Assembly: GCF_004345005.1 (NCBI RefSeq)
Contig: NZ_SMMX01000013.1
Coordinates: 26,903-90,902, forward strand
From: Extibacter muris
GTDB taxonomy: Bacteria; Bacillota; Clostridia; Lachnospirales; Lachnospiraceae
Reading direction: 5' to 3'
DNA: 64,000 bases
Positions within the stretch are counted from its first letter, which is position 1. Every line of letters begins with the position of its first letter. Below, piece after piece: positions 9,409-17,771 of this stretch. A program made the position numbers and the translations under genes. The notes below the pieces were generated by a model, which was not told where the DNA came from, ran no database searches, and worked only from the letters and a program-made list of their open reading frames with translations.

Positions 9409-9447
9409 ATAGTTTTTCTCAATGTAAGCGGACTAAAGGAGTGAATC

Positions 9448-9819
9448 ATTACGGAAGACAAGGAGTACATCTACATTCAAGACAGCGAGCATATCTGGAG
9501 GAAAGTAATGTTGTCGGATATCTACTATATCGAGACGATTAAATCCACTCACTACTGCGAGATTGTCTACAAAAACGGGGTGGGCAAGATACGCGCAGAT
9601 ATAACGCCGCTGCAGGAGGAGTTCGCTCCATATTTGTTTCGGACGAAAGCGTCCACGCTTGTAAATCTGGATCTGGTTGAAAAGGTAGATACGAAGAACC
9701 GGATCCTTTATTTCAATGACAGTATATATTGTACCTATGCACAGCGTCTGTCACCTGAGGTAAAAAAGAGGCTCAGGCTTTATAATTACAGAAGTTACAG
9801 GGGGAGAGAGGATGAGTGA
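9448..9819 (+). CDS. LytTR DNA-binding regulator, apparently initiated at a non-AUG codon
   Basis: LytTR domains bind paired direct repeats and usually act as response-regulator outputs or stand-alone activators. The typical pattern is clear: SDIYYIETIKSTHYCEIVY, then FRTKASTLVNLDLVEKVD and FNDSIYCTYAQRLSPEVKK. The domain should begin about 20 residues before the first ATG (9508). The frame upstream (YIYIQDSEHIWRKV) fits the domain but contains no ATG, GTG or TTG before an in-frame stop at 9442. AAAGGAG at 9435-9441 is spaced 6 bp from ATT at 9448, so I place the start there, giving 123 residues. There is no receiver domain and no membrane segment. As first gene of the eCIS operon it is the likely regulator. 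A sequencing or point change of ATG to ATT is the alternative. Confidence 0.75.
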   Translation: MTEDKEYIYIQDSEHIWRKVMLSDIYYIETIKSTHYCEIVYKNGVGKIRADITPLQEEFAPYLFRTKASTLVNLDLVEKVDTKNRILYFNDSIYCTYAQRLSPEVKKRLRLYNYRSYRGREDE

Positions 9820-11578
9820 CCGGCCGTATCCATTTGAAAAGAACCGATACTATTATGGAAAGATGCTGACATCGGCAGACTTTCAGGCAGAACAGAGATA
9901 CCATGACTGTAGAAGGATGTTCCTGAACCAGATGGTCCTGGGAACTGGTATCCTGTGCGGCCTTGGCGTCCGGGCATTGGATGAACGGACGCTGTTGATT
10001 GAAAGCGGGGCGGCGGTCGACGGCGCCGGCAGAGATATCGTCGTTCCGGGAGATACGGTGAAGAAGCTGGCTGCGTTAGAAGGATATGACAGCCTGACAA
10101 GATCTACGGCAGTGCTGTACCTTCGGCACAAGGAGGAGACCGTACAGCCTGTCTGCGTCGTAAACAGAAGGGCAGAACAGGAAGAGTATGAAGACAACAG
10201 GATACGGGATACTTATGAGTTCTTTCTGGCAGATTGCCCGGAAGATGAGAAGAAGGGGGAGGCAGAGGCGTTTTTTGCTGAGATGGTGCTTCTTGACGGA
10301 CCCGATTATAAAGTAAGCCTTAAGATGCCGGCTGTCGTGTGCAAAGGGCGGCACGTAAGGCTCTCTTTGCTTATAAAAAACCTGTCCGGCAGCGAAGGCG
10401 CGGTCTCTGTCAAAGGACAGCTTAAGCTGCCTGCATTCCTTACGGCGGACGGAGCCCGGGAGCTGCAGATCAGGCAGGAGGAGGCCGTGCTGCAGAGTGG
10501 GGAAACGAAAAGACAGGATTACTGGCTGTATACGAATGAAGTAGAATATGAGTCTACCAGCATCTTATGGGACGATGAGGCTTCCGGCATATTTCTTGAC
10601 GGAGATGAGACGGAGTGCCAGCCGCACCCGGAACTGGCGCTGCTGCTTACAGAGCGTACGCCCGAAGAGCTTGTGAGGTGGAACGTGGGGCGCAGGAATC
10701 TGGAAGAGAAGGCGCTGGGCAAGGCTGAAGAAGCGGTCTGCCTTGCCAGGATCGCCATCGCGGACGCAGTACATGACCATATACTGGAAGAGGTGAAGGA
10801 AGCAGGCGTCAAACGGTATATACCGCTGCCCCAGACAGAAGACATATGCAGTGAATATCTGGCCTGCTATTCCTATGACGGAGGTAATATAGTGCAGCCT
10901 GCATATGCACAGAGGGAGGAAGAGGAGGCGGTACAGGTCCAGGAAGAACCGGTGCTGGCCAGGGGTGGGACATTGGAGATACCATTGGATCTCAAGCAGA
11001 GAAAAGGTAAAGTATATTGCTCAGAAGAGGTGGTCCATGGGCTAGGTCCAGGTCCCGTATATGTGGATGTCGGAATCTTGAACGTAAAAGACGGGGCAGG
11101 CAGGGGCAATACAGGAGATACCGTCATCTATGGAGATGCCGGACTCTTTGAAGGCAGATCCGCACACGGAATATCAGTCCAGACATCCGTGAAGGTATAC
11201 GAGTCAAGAGGGAGCTTCCAGGTAGCCGCAAGGCTTACGGGTGAACAGGATACGATTGTCCTTCCCCTCAGGTGGACGGCGGTACGGGTGCCTGCCGGGC
11301 TGGAACAAGGGGAGGAGAACAGAGCCATGCAGCTTGTGCCGGAAATGCCTACAGTCAGGCTGGCCCCGGGAGAGAAGCACTATTTCTCCGTCAGATTCAA
11401 GAATATGGAGCCCTGCACCCTGCTGTATGAACTGATGGATGAAGGCGGCGGAGAAGTCGGACCTGACGGTATATACACGGCGCCATCCAGATGCGGCATA
11501 TACGAGATACGGATATGCTGCAGAGAATATAAGAAAGTATGTACGTATGTGTATGCGGTTGTGGGAGGAAAGGAATGA
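9812..11578 (+). CDS. eCIS-associated protein with conserved N-terminal module and Ig-like C-terminus
   Basis: This 588-residue protein has an N-terminal stretch (residues about 11-45) with KMLTSADFQAEQRYH and LGTGILCGLGV. It matches a pattern I associate with accessory proteins beside eCIS gene clusters in other phyla. The middle is beta-rich with an acidic segment. The last about 90 residues include a VGPDGIYTAPSRCGIYEIRI block, typical of bacterial Ig-like or chitobiase-type folds. No signal peptide is seen. It overlaps the LytTR gene by 8 bp and the next gene by 4 bp (ATGA). A structural or adhesion role on the particle is plausible but unproven. Confidence 0.7.
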   Translation: MSDRPYPFEKNRYYYGKMLTSADFQAEQRYHDCRRMFLNQMVLGTGILCGLGVRALDERTLLIESGAAVDGAGRDIVVPGDTVKKLAALEGYDSLTRSTAVLYLRHKEETVQPVCVVNRRAEQEEYEDNRIRDTYEFFLADCPEDEKKGEAEAFFAEMVLLDGPDYKVSLKMPAVVCKGRHVRLSLLIKNLSGSEGAVSVKGQLKLPAFLTADGARELQIRQEEAVLQSGETKRQDYWLYTNEVEYESTSILWDDEASGIFLDGDETECQPHPELALLLTERTPEELVRWNVGRRNLEEKALGKAEEAVCLARIAIADAVHDHILEEVKEAGVKRYIPLPQTEDICSEYLACYSYDGGNIVQPAYAQREEEEAVQVQEEPVLARGGTLEIPLDLKQRKGKVYCSEEVVHGLGPGPVYVDVGILNVKDGAGRGNTGDTVIYGDAGLFEGRSAHGISVQTSVKVYESRGSFQVAARLTGEQDTIVLPLRWTAVRVPAGLEQGEENRAMQLVPEMPTVRLAPGEKHYFSVRFKNMEPCTLLYELMDEGGGEVGPDGIYTAPSRCGIYEIRICCREYKKVCTYVYAVVGGKE

Positions 11579-12378
11579 GCCTAAAAAAGATAGGTACTTT
11601 GAAGGAGGGCAGAGTGAACACGGTCTGCGTATGTACGGATAACGAGGGCGATAAGTGGCATACCCTGTGGGAAGTCAAGAAACATAAGACCGCGAGGATG
11701 CTGATGGATATGCAGGGAGCATCCCCTTTTGCAGAGTGCGGCATGGACGGCGAGCGCTTGTGCATCCTGCTTGCATATGAGGAGCCGAGGCCCCTTGGAA
11801 GGTTCTACCAGGGCAGCCTGTATACATGGGAGGAGCGGCGCAGGATATACGAGAACATCGTCCAGGCATGTGTGAATGCGGCTGTGCCATATCCTCTGCT
11901 GTACCTGCTTCTCAAAGAGAGGTGCATCAATATACGCCAGGATGGCAGCATGTACTTCACATATTACATACTGCTTGATGATCTGGATACCGATAAAGCA
12001 GAAAAAGATTGTGCGGGACTTGCCGCGGGCCTGCTGGCAGAGCTGATGGAGCTCCACGGCAGGAAAGAGGAAAGGTCCTGCCTCGCGCTTATACGCAAGA
12101 AGCGGAAACGGAATGCATATAACAGCTTCACGGAACTGGCCCATGATATAAAGTTTATTGACGGAAGGAAGAGGCTGAGCCTTATCTGGGGCAGGATTCC
12201 CTATCCGGAACAGAGCACGAAGGACAAGCTGTTCAGAATCCTGCTGCTGCTGACCGCGGTATTTCTGGCAGCAGCTGTCATCCTCGTCGCTTCACAACTT
12301 ATGTTCGGCGATATTCCTCTGCTGCGGGCGTTTTCTGCCGCAGTCGGAAAGATTGGCACAGAATCGCTGCTTAAGTAA
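11575..12378 (+). CDS. Single-pass membrane protein, possible EssB/YukC-like pseudokinase
   Basis: The ATG at 11575 follows GGAGGAAAGG and overlaps the upstream stop, giving 267 residues. A cytoplasmic region of about 218 residues is followed by one strong membrane helix (RILLLLTAVFLAAAVILVAS) and a short outer tail of about 25 residues. Elements of a degenerate kinase fold are suggested: a beta-rich start, a hinge-like LLAYEEPRPLGRFYQ, an EERRRIYENIVQAC helix and a catalytic-loop-like LKERCINIRQDGSMY, without the catalytic Asp/DFG set. The layout recalls EssB/YukC of type VII secretion. This is a fold-level impression only. Its place inside the eCIS operon suggests a membrane docking or control role. 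Confidence 0.55.
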   Translation: MSLKKIGTLKEGRVNTVCVCTDNEGDKWHTLWEVKKHKTARMLMDMQGASPFAECGMDGERLCILLAYEEPRPLGRFYQGSLYTWEERRRIYENIVQACVNAAVPYPLLYLLLKERCINIRQDGSMYFTYYILLDDLDTDKAEKDCAGLAAGLLAELMELHGRKEERSCLALIRKKRKRNAYNSFTELAHDIKFIDGRKRLSLIWGRIPYPEQSTKDKLFRILLLLTAVFLAAAVILVASQLMFGDIPLLRAFSAAVGKIGTESLLK

Positions 12379-12413
12379 GAGGGAGGAGAAGGCCTACGAA
12401 AAAAGGAATTGAT

Positions 12414-13436
12414 TTGACCCCAAGGGATGGACAGGACTATTACCGTATCGGTTTCTGGCTTGTGAGCAAGAGACTGGCATTCCTGATTACCATCGTCGTG
12501 TGCGTGGCAAGCCTGTGGTGCATCTTCCGGTCATTTCCGGTATCCCTGGGAGGTACGGAAAAAGGGGTTCCGGTCTTCCGCTATAATTCACTGCCGCTCA
12601 AGTTCTATAAGGGAGAAGCGGAAGTGCTGGCAAAGTCGGGATATACTGCATATATCGGACATGTGGACAGAGGAGCGGCACAGGGGAACGGCACTTTATA
12701 TACGAAGGAGGGGAACGTCCTGTACAAAGGGCAGTTTACCGGTAATGAATACCACGGCAAAGGGACGCTCTACCGGGCCAATGGGACGAAGGAATATGCC
12801 GGTGCGTTTGACTACGGCGTGAGGCAGGGCAGAGGGAAGCTCTATAATGCTGGCGAAGAGCTGGTATATGCAGGCAATTTCCGCAACAACGAGATTGCCT
12901 ATGAAGAACTGGCTGGGACGGCGACTGAAAAGGTGGCGGAAAGGTATACCGGACGACAGATCCTATATGAGATGGACGATACGGTATGTGCGGCCATGCC
13001 GGAGATACATGCCCTCTACAGTGCCCGAAGCGGTGAAGACAGCGTCGACGGCCTGTGGGAGACGACAGGAGTCTATGTCATGGCAGAAGAGTTCACGGCA
13101 GAAGACGTTAAGCTCAAGACTGTAAAAGGACTGAAGGGCTATTTTGAGACGCTGCAGTACGAAGGGAAGACGGTACTTCAGTTTGAAGATGTGGTGGCGA
13201 TGAAGCAGCTGGCCGGACCAGTGAAGAAGAAGTACGGCACAGAGATTGCCATCGAGACGGAAGGGGAGCTTGCAGACGCCAGGAAAGTAACCGGCTACCC
13301 ACGTAATATAGAATGCTATATCTATACATTTGAAAAAGAAGGCTTCCGCTATACGTTCTTCAGCTATGCGAAGAACAGCGGATTTGGCCTGTATCTGATT
13401 GAGAGGGATGACCGGGCAGGAAAAGGAGCGGAATGA
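12414..13436 (+). CDS. MORN-repeat membrane protein of the eCIS operon
   Basis: The TTG start at 12414 has AAAAAAGGA at suitable spacing; 340 residues. A short cytoplasmic N-terminus is followed by one membrane helix (LAFLITIVVCVASLWCIF, about residues 22-39). Outside the membrane, about residues 80-165 contain MORN repeats: GNGTLYTKEG, YHGKGTLYRANG, RQGRGKLYNAGE. A roughly 170-residue domain of mixed structure ends the protein. MORN repeats form beta-sheets that bind membranes, glycans or proteins. The gene overlaps the following exported TolC-like gene by 4 bp. No equivalent is part of the standard eCIS gene set I know. Confidence 0.68.
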   Translation: MTPRDGQDYYRIGFWLVSKRLAFLITIVVCVASLWCIFRSFPVSLGGTEKGVPVFRYNSLPLKFYKGEAEVLAKSGYTAYIGHVDRGAAQGNGTLYTKEGNVLYKGQFTGNEYHGKGTLYRANGTKEYAGAFDYGVRQGRGKLYNAGEELVYAGNFRNNEIAYEELAGTATEKVAERYTGRQILYEMDDTVCAAMPEIHALYSARSGEDSVDGLWETTGVYVMAEEFTAEDVKLKTVKGLKGYFETLQYEGKTVLQFEDVVAMKQLAGPVKKKYGTEIAIETEGELADARKVTGYPRNIECYIYTFEKEGFRYTFFSYAKNSGFGLYLIERDDRAGKGAE

Positions 13437-15475
13437 GAAAGAGTGGATGGAAGAAGTGCCTGTGCATGCTCTGCGCTGCCTGCATATGTGCAGGAACATT
13501 CACCGGTTCTGCAGGGACGGCCGAAGCCGGACAGAAGGTACTGACACTTGAGCAGGCGAAAAAGCTGGCATACTTAAGTAGCACGGACTATACAACAGTA
13601 AAAAGCAAGATGAACCTGCAGAAAATAAAATACACGGAAGCTGTAAAATCTATCGCTTTGAAGCAGAAGAATATGCTGACCTTCCGCTGGTCTCCGCTTC
13701 TGACCTTCAAGTTTCCTGAACGGCCGGACATGGCAACGCTGTATGACTGGCTTTATAAGCCTGTACAGATACAGACGGAACTGTCTTCGCTCATGCATCA
13801 GCTTGAAGATGTAAGATGCAGCGTGGACGAGAAAGTGTCTAATCTCTATGTGGCCGTATACTGTGCTCAGGAAAAAATCACATTTGCCGGACAGAGGCTC
13901 GACAGCTTGAATGAGACGCTGGAAAGAATCAGGTGGAGAGTAAAGGCGGGGGAAGGCGCCCAGGCTGACGTGGATAAGATACAGGCACAGGTGAAGAAGC
14001 TGACAACGGATGTCAGCCTTCTGACGCGGCAGTACGAGACTGCAAAGAAAAAGCTTGGCACCGCGATAGGCCTTGACCTGTCGTGGGGATTCCGATTCGA
14101 GAATCCGTATGTAAAGGGGAAGCTGAAGCGCAGCATGGTGGGAGAGCTGACCGAGCATACGCTTGCCCACGACCAGGGATATTATGAGGCAAAGCTAGGT
14201 ACACGGGCAGGCCTCGTGAGCCTGGAACTGAATGAACGGCTTCTGAAGTCTAAATACAGCAGGCATATGTCCTATATCCAGCCTTATATCAACCAGGCGC
14301 GACAGGGGCAGAAGATTGATACCGACGCTTTCAGGACGGCGTACGACCAGTTCTTATATGCGCTGGATAGCCGCTGGCAGGGGCATATCAGGATATTGTT
14401 CATCAAGATACCGAAAGAATGGTTCAAAGGCGCGCTTGACGGGGTGAGATATATGGAAGACGATCCCTATGCCGCATATACGCAGACACTGGAATATGTG
14501 GACCTGAAGCTGGAACAGGACCAGAAGCAAAAAGAGATAGAAGAAGCGGTGGCAGACCAGTTCGAGGCACTCGTTACGGCCGGGAACGCGTTGGATGCCC
14601 TCCAGGAGGCCGTAGCGGATATGGAGACAAAGCTGGAGAAGCAGGCAGCCTTGAACAAGCAGGGAAAGCTGTCTTTCGAGGAACTGAACGCACAGCAGGA
14701 TGAGTATGAAGAGTACGAGATGCAGATGCTGGATTCTATGGCGGACTACAGCAGCCAGCTCTATTCCTTCGACCGTCTGACGTGTGGAGGGATAACGAAG
14801 TATCTGGAGGAGGGAAGCCTGTCTGCAAATGTATCAGGAACAGGTGACAGCTATCTCGTACAGGAAGAGGGAGAGGGCGCTTATTATACGCTGGAATCCA
14901 GAATCGAAGACAATATGTTTCTGCTTGGCGTCCGCATACCGGACGGGTACCAGATCAAGGTGACGGACTATGAACTCTGGGTTGACGGCGCCCAGATCGG
15001 GGCAAGGACGAAGATCGAAGAACCGCTGAAGCATCTTGCGCTTACGCTCGATGACGTTCAGAATGCGGCCATCCGCTTTTATAATAAAGATGGGTTTGTG
15101 GATGCATGTGAGATTGATCCCATGGTTATGCAAGGGCCGCTTGATATAAAAGGGGAGTATCAGGCAGCAGCAAAGAAGAAGCAGAAAAAGGTGGCGGATT
15201 ATACCTATACATACCGGACATCCACAGGCATGGCGGAATTTAAGTTTACGCCCGTGACAGGGGAAGGGATCGCATATTACCAGGTGGCCGGCAATGACGG
15301 GCAGGCCATCTATGACAAGGCGCTTGTCCGGGCGGACCAGCCGTTCTGCTATCTGGCCTTGGCCGCGAGAGACCAGAAGAACCTGCGGATAAAGTTCTAT
15401 GATGCGGACAAGAGGGAGCTGTATGTCGGTTCGCTTAAGCCTGATACACTGGAAGTTACCATACGGGAGGAATGA
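13433..15475 (+). CDS. Exported TolC/outer-membrane-efflux-like coiled-coil protein
   Basis: It has 680 residues. A signal peptide is clear (basic start, cysteine-rich hydrophobic core, AEA cleavage site near residue 32). The mature N-terminus LTLEQAKKLAYLSSTDY reads like the start of TolC-family repeats, and long helical segments follow (residues about 50-450: SVDEKVSNLYVAVYCAQEKI, EEAVADQFEALVTAGNALD). The last about 220 residues are beta-rich. TolC proteins normally span the outer membrane of Gram-negative cells, so a homologue in a monoderm must do something else, such as a periplasm-like wall-spanning scaffold. It is the third of the envelope genes preceding the sheath. The family assignment rests on pattern, not on a search. 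Confidence 0.55.
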   Translation: MRKSGWKKCLCMLCAACICAGTFTGSAGTAEAGQKVLTLEQAKKLAYLSSTDYTTVKSKMNLQKIKYTEAVKSIALKQKNMLTFRWSPLLTFKFPERPDMATLYDWLYKPVQIQTELSSLMHQLEDVRCSVDEKVSNLYVAVYCAQEKITFAGQRLDSLNETLERIRWRVKAGEGAQADVDKIQAQVKKLTTDVSLLTRQYETAKKKLGTAIGLDLSWGFRFENPYVKGKLKRSMVGELTEHTLAHDQGYYEAKLGTRAGLVSLELNERLLKSKYSRHMSYIQPYINQARQGQKIDTDAFRTAYDQFLYALDSRWQGHIRILFIKIPKEWFKGALDGVRYMEDDPYAAYTQTLEYVDLKLEQDQKQKEIEEAVADQFEALVTAGNALDALQEAVADMETKLEKQAALNKQGKLSFEELNAQQDEYEEYEMQMLDSMADYSSQLYSFDRLTCGGITKYLEEGSLSANVSGTGDSYLVQEEGEGAYYTLESRIEDNMFLLGVRIPDGYQIKVTDYELWVDGAQIGARTKIEEPLKHLALTLDDVQNAAIRFYNKDGFVDACEIDPMVMQGPLDIKGEYQAAAKKKQKKVADYTYTYRTSTGMAEFKFTPVTGEGIAYYQVAGNDGQAIYDKALVRADQPFCYLALAARDQKNLRIKFYDADKRELYVGSLKPDTLEVTIREE

Positions 15476-15478
15476 CGG

Positions 15479-17767
15479 ATGAGGATAAAGAGACGGATAT
15501 CAGCGGCAGCCCTTGCAGTCCTTCTCATTTCTGCAGGATTGCTAGCATGGCAGTTCCCGAAATGGAGCGGAGCCGCCTTTTGGGAAGATGACGCTGTGCA
15601 CATAGACCCGGATAAGATAGAGGAGTCCACGCTTATCATAGGTACGCACCTGATATATCTGGGGGCGCTTACCGATAAGCTCTATGAGACGGCAATCCAG
15701 TCGTCGGAAGAGTCCGGACAGAATACGATGTATTATAAGTCGGAGATTGGAGAGGGAAGATGGTACGCTATCGATGACGCCGGCTCCATAAAAGATATCA
15801 GCGACAAGGGAAAAGAAACCGGCAAGTCTAAGATAAAGGAACTGTATCTCACGCACCATACGAAATCCGACGGCTATACGTACAAGCTGAAGGACGACAA
15901 GATGGTAAATGTCTACGATATCAATTCTCCCTATGATCTGGAAGGGATGAAGGAGCTTTCTGCTCTCGTTAATGAAAAAAAGATGAGCGGAAAGGGGGGA
16001 GAAGTATTCGGGGCAAAGGTTGAAGGCAAGGTAACAAAGTGGTGTGACAAGGGGCTGGACATACTGAACAAAGAATATATCAGGCTTAAGGCCGCGGGGG
16101 CGGACGCCGAGTGGCTGGATATGCTGGACAAAGCGATGGGCAAGGTGGACGACCTGAGACGGCATGAAGCATATCAGAAAGTGGAAGCGGAAGTCAGAAA
16201 GCTCATAGACGCGGCGGACAGCGCAGACGCGGGTTATGTGGATGCGCTTTCTGACGCGGCGGCACAGCTGAATGACAGCATAACAGAGACGGAAGGAAAT
16301 ATGCTGGACATCGATTCCAAGACAGACATACCCGACGAGCCGGGCGGGGAACCAGATGAACCAGATGAGCCGGCAGAGGAAGAGGAGCGGCCGCTGACGG
16401 TCATGACCGTCATGGAGTCAGACCTTATCCGGCAGTACATCGAGGAGCCGAAGGATGATATCCTTGAGAATATGACGACACTGTCGCATATAATGGAAGG
16501 GATAAGCGTGTATCCGGAGGAGGAGGCACAATTTCTGAAAGAAAAGCTCATACCTGCAGCGGAGGCAGCTTATGCTGAGGATCCCACAGAAGTCAGGAAA
16601 AATGAACTGGACTATTACAAGAATGAACTGGCATCACGGGAAGGCGGCACGCCCGCATCTGACAAAGAGCTGGCCGGACTGTATGACAAGAAGGCAAAGC
16701 TTCAGCAGGACAGGCTCATGGCCTTGGATGAGGAGAACCTGGCCGAGGCCAAGCGTCTGGAAGCGCTTATCGATGTGACGTCCAGAGAAATCCAGGACAA
16801 GGAGGATGCCATCGAGAAGGAAGCGGCCTCTCTCGCAAGACAGAAGACCGAGCTGGAAAAAGAGCGTGACGGAGCAAAGACAGAGGAAGAAAAAACAAAG
16901 CTTGCAAATGAAATCCAAAAACTGGATAATCAAATCACAGCCCTTGGCGCAAATGTCGATGGTGGCTCCGCTTCCAGAAAAATAGAAGAGATGGCAGAGG
17001 CCGCCCGGGAGGCGCTTGAGGAAGGGGAAGACGGCACGGCACGGCTTACGGAAGCAGTGGAGGGCATAGGAGCGCTGTGCGGCACGGACCCGGCGCTTGC
17101 CGGAAGCAGCCTGGAGAGCCTGTATGAGAAGATGGCCTCCAGAAAATATATGGACGAAACGGACATCTACGACGGGCTGCTCGAAGACATTGAGGGGATC
17201 CTGGCGGACAACATATCCGTACTCGGCCAGGAGCTGGGAGAAGAGGAGGCAGTGCAGGTGATGGAAGAGGCTGCAGGTAAAGATAAGACGGCAGCAGTGA
17301 TGGGCCTTACCATGTTCCTGGAACAGACGTCCGGCAGCGGGCTGAAGAACCTGCTGGACGGTAAAGTGAAAGCGTACGCCCAGGAAGGAGAAGCCTATGC
17401 GTTTCCCAAGCTTTCCGGTACGGCCGGTACCGGGTATGCCCCGGCAGATGTGGTTGCAGACTATGCATCGTTCCGCTATGTATGGAATGACAATAAAAAG
17501 AGGGCCGTGCTGGCCTCCAGAAAGACATATTATAAGTTTACCGCCTTTGACACGGCCGTTATCAGAGGGCCGGAGGAAGAAGAGGAGAAGCTTGGCGCGG
17601 CGGCAGGATTCAAGGGGACCGTCTATATACCGGAGGATTATGTGAAGAAAGAATTCGGGTGTGAAGTCTACGATATACCGGATACCGGATATTGTATTCT
17701 TATAGATCAAGATATAGCAGATAAGGCAGCGGAAGTATGCGATGCACTGTTAGAGAAAGGAGAGTAA
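15479..17767 (+). CDS. Membrane-anchored acidic coiled-coil protein, unknown
   Basis: This 762-residue protein begins with MRIKRRISAAALAVLLISAG, an uncleaved signal anchor or signal peptide. An outer domain (about 30-280) is followed by a Pro/Asp/Glu linker (DEPGGEPDEPDEPAEEEE, near residue 290). A charged coiled coil covers about 400-500 (KLQQDRLMALDEENLAEAK). A final mixed domain lies at about 640-762. It starts 4 bp after the TolC-like gene and ends 5 bp before the sheath gene. With its neighbours it forms an exported module. The length and coiled coil might suggest a ruler, but the export signal argues against a tape measure inside a cytoplasmically built tail. Confidence 0.6.
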   Translation: MRIKRRISAAALAVLLISAGLLAWQFPKWSGAAFWEDDAVHIDPDKIEESTLIIGTHLIYLGALTDKLYETAIQSSEESGQNTMYYKSEIGEGRWYAIDDAGSIKDISDKGKETGKSKIKELYLTHHTKSDGYTYKLKDDKMVNVYDINSPYDLEGMKELSALVNEKKMSGKGGEVFGAKVEGKVTKWCDKGLDILNKEYIRLKAAGADAEWLDMLDKAMGKVDDLRRHEAYQKVEAEVRKLIDAADSADAGYVDALSDAAAQLNDSITETEGNMLDIDSKTDIPDEPGGEPDEPDEPAEEEERPLTVMTVMESDLIRQYIEEPKDDILENMTTLSHIMEGISVYPEEEAQFLKEKLIPAAEAAYAEDPTEVRKNELDYYKNELASREGGTPASDKELAGLYDKKAKLQQDRLMALDEENLAEAKRLEALIDVTSREIQDKEDAIEKEAASLARQKTELEKERDGAKTEEEKTKLANEIQKLDNQITALGANVDGGSASRKIEEMAEAAREALEEGEDGTARLTEAVEGIGALCGTDPALAGSSLESLYEKMASRKYMDETDIYDGLLEDIEGILADNISVLGQELGEEEAVQVMEEAAGKDKTAAVMGLTMFLEQTSGSGLKNLLDGKVKAYAQEGEAYAFPKLSGTAGTGYAPADVVADYASFRYVWNDNKKRAVLASRKTYYKFTAFDTAVIRGPEEEEEKLGAAAGFKGTVYIPEDYVKKEFGCEVYDIPDTGYCILIDQDIADKAAEVCDALLEKGE

Positions 17768-17771
17768 AGAG

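Larger units (their letters stand above)
9133..9447 (+). other. Intergenic region between HPr operon and eCIS operon
   Basis: The only gap longer than 300 bp. It contains a long perfect terminator hairpin (9150-9204), an unassigned stretch, a short direct repeat (GACAAAA twice, 10 bp apart, at 9344-9360), and a probable promoter at 9381-9408. No convincing protein frame or known RNA element is seen. Confidence 0.6.

Noticed and set aside
9812..11578. Type VI secretion assignment
   Set aside because: No TssB/C, TssJLM or ClpV genes; the sheath is a single long phage-type protein.
12391..12413. ACG as the start of the MORN-repeat gene
   Set aside because: TTG at 12414 has its own AAAAAAGGA site with correct spacing, so an exotic start codon is not needed.
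15479..17767. Reading the 762-residue coiled-coil protein as the missing tape measure
   Set aside because: It has a signal or anchor sequence at the N-terminus and folded domains at both ends, unlike a tape measure inside a tail built in the cytoplasm.
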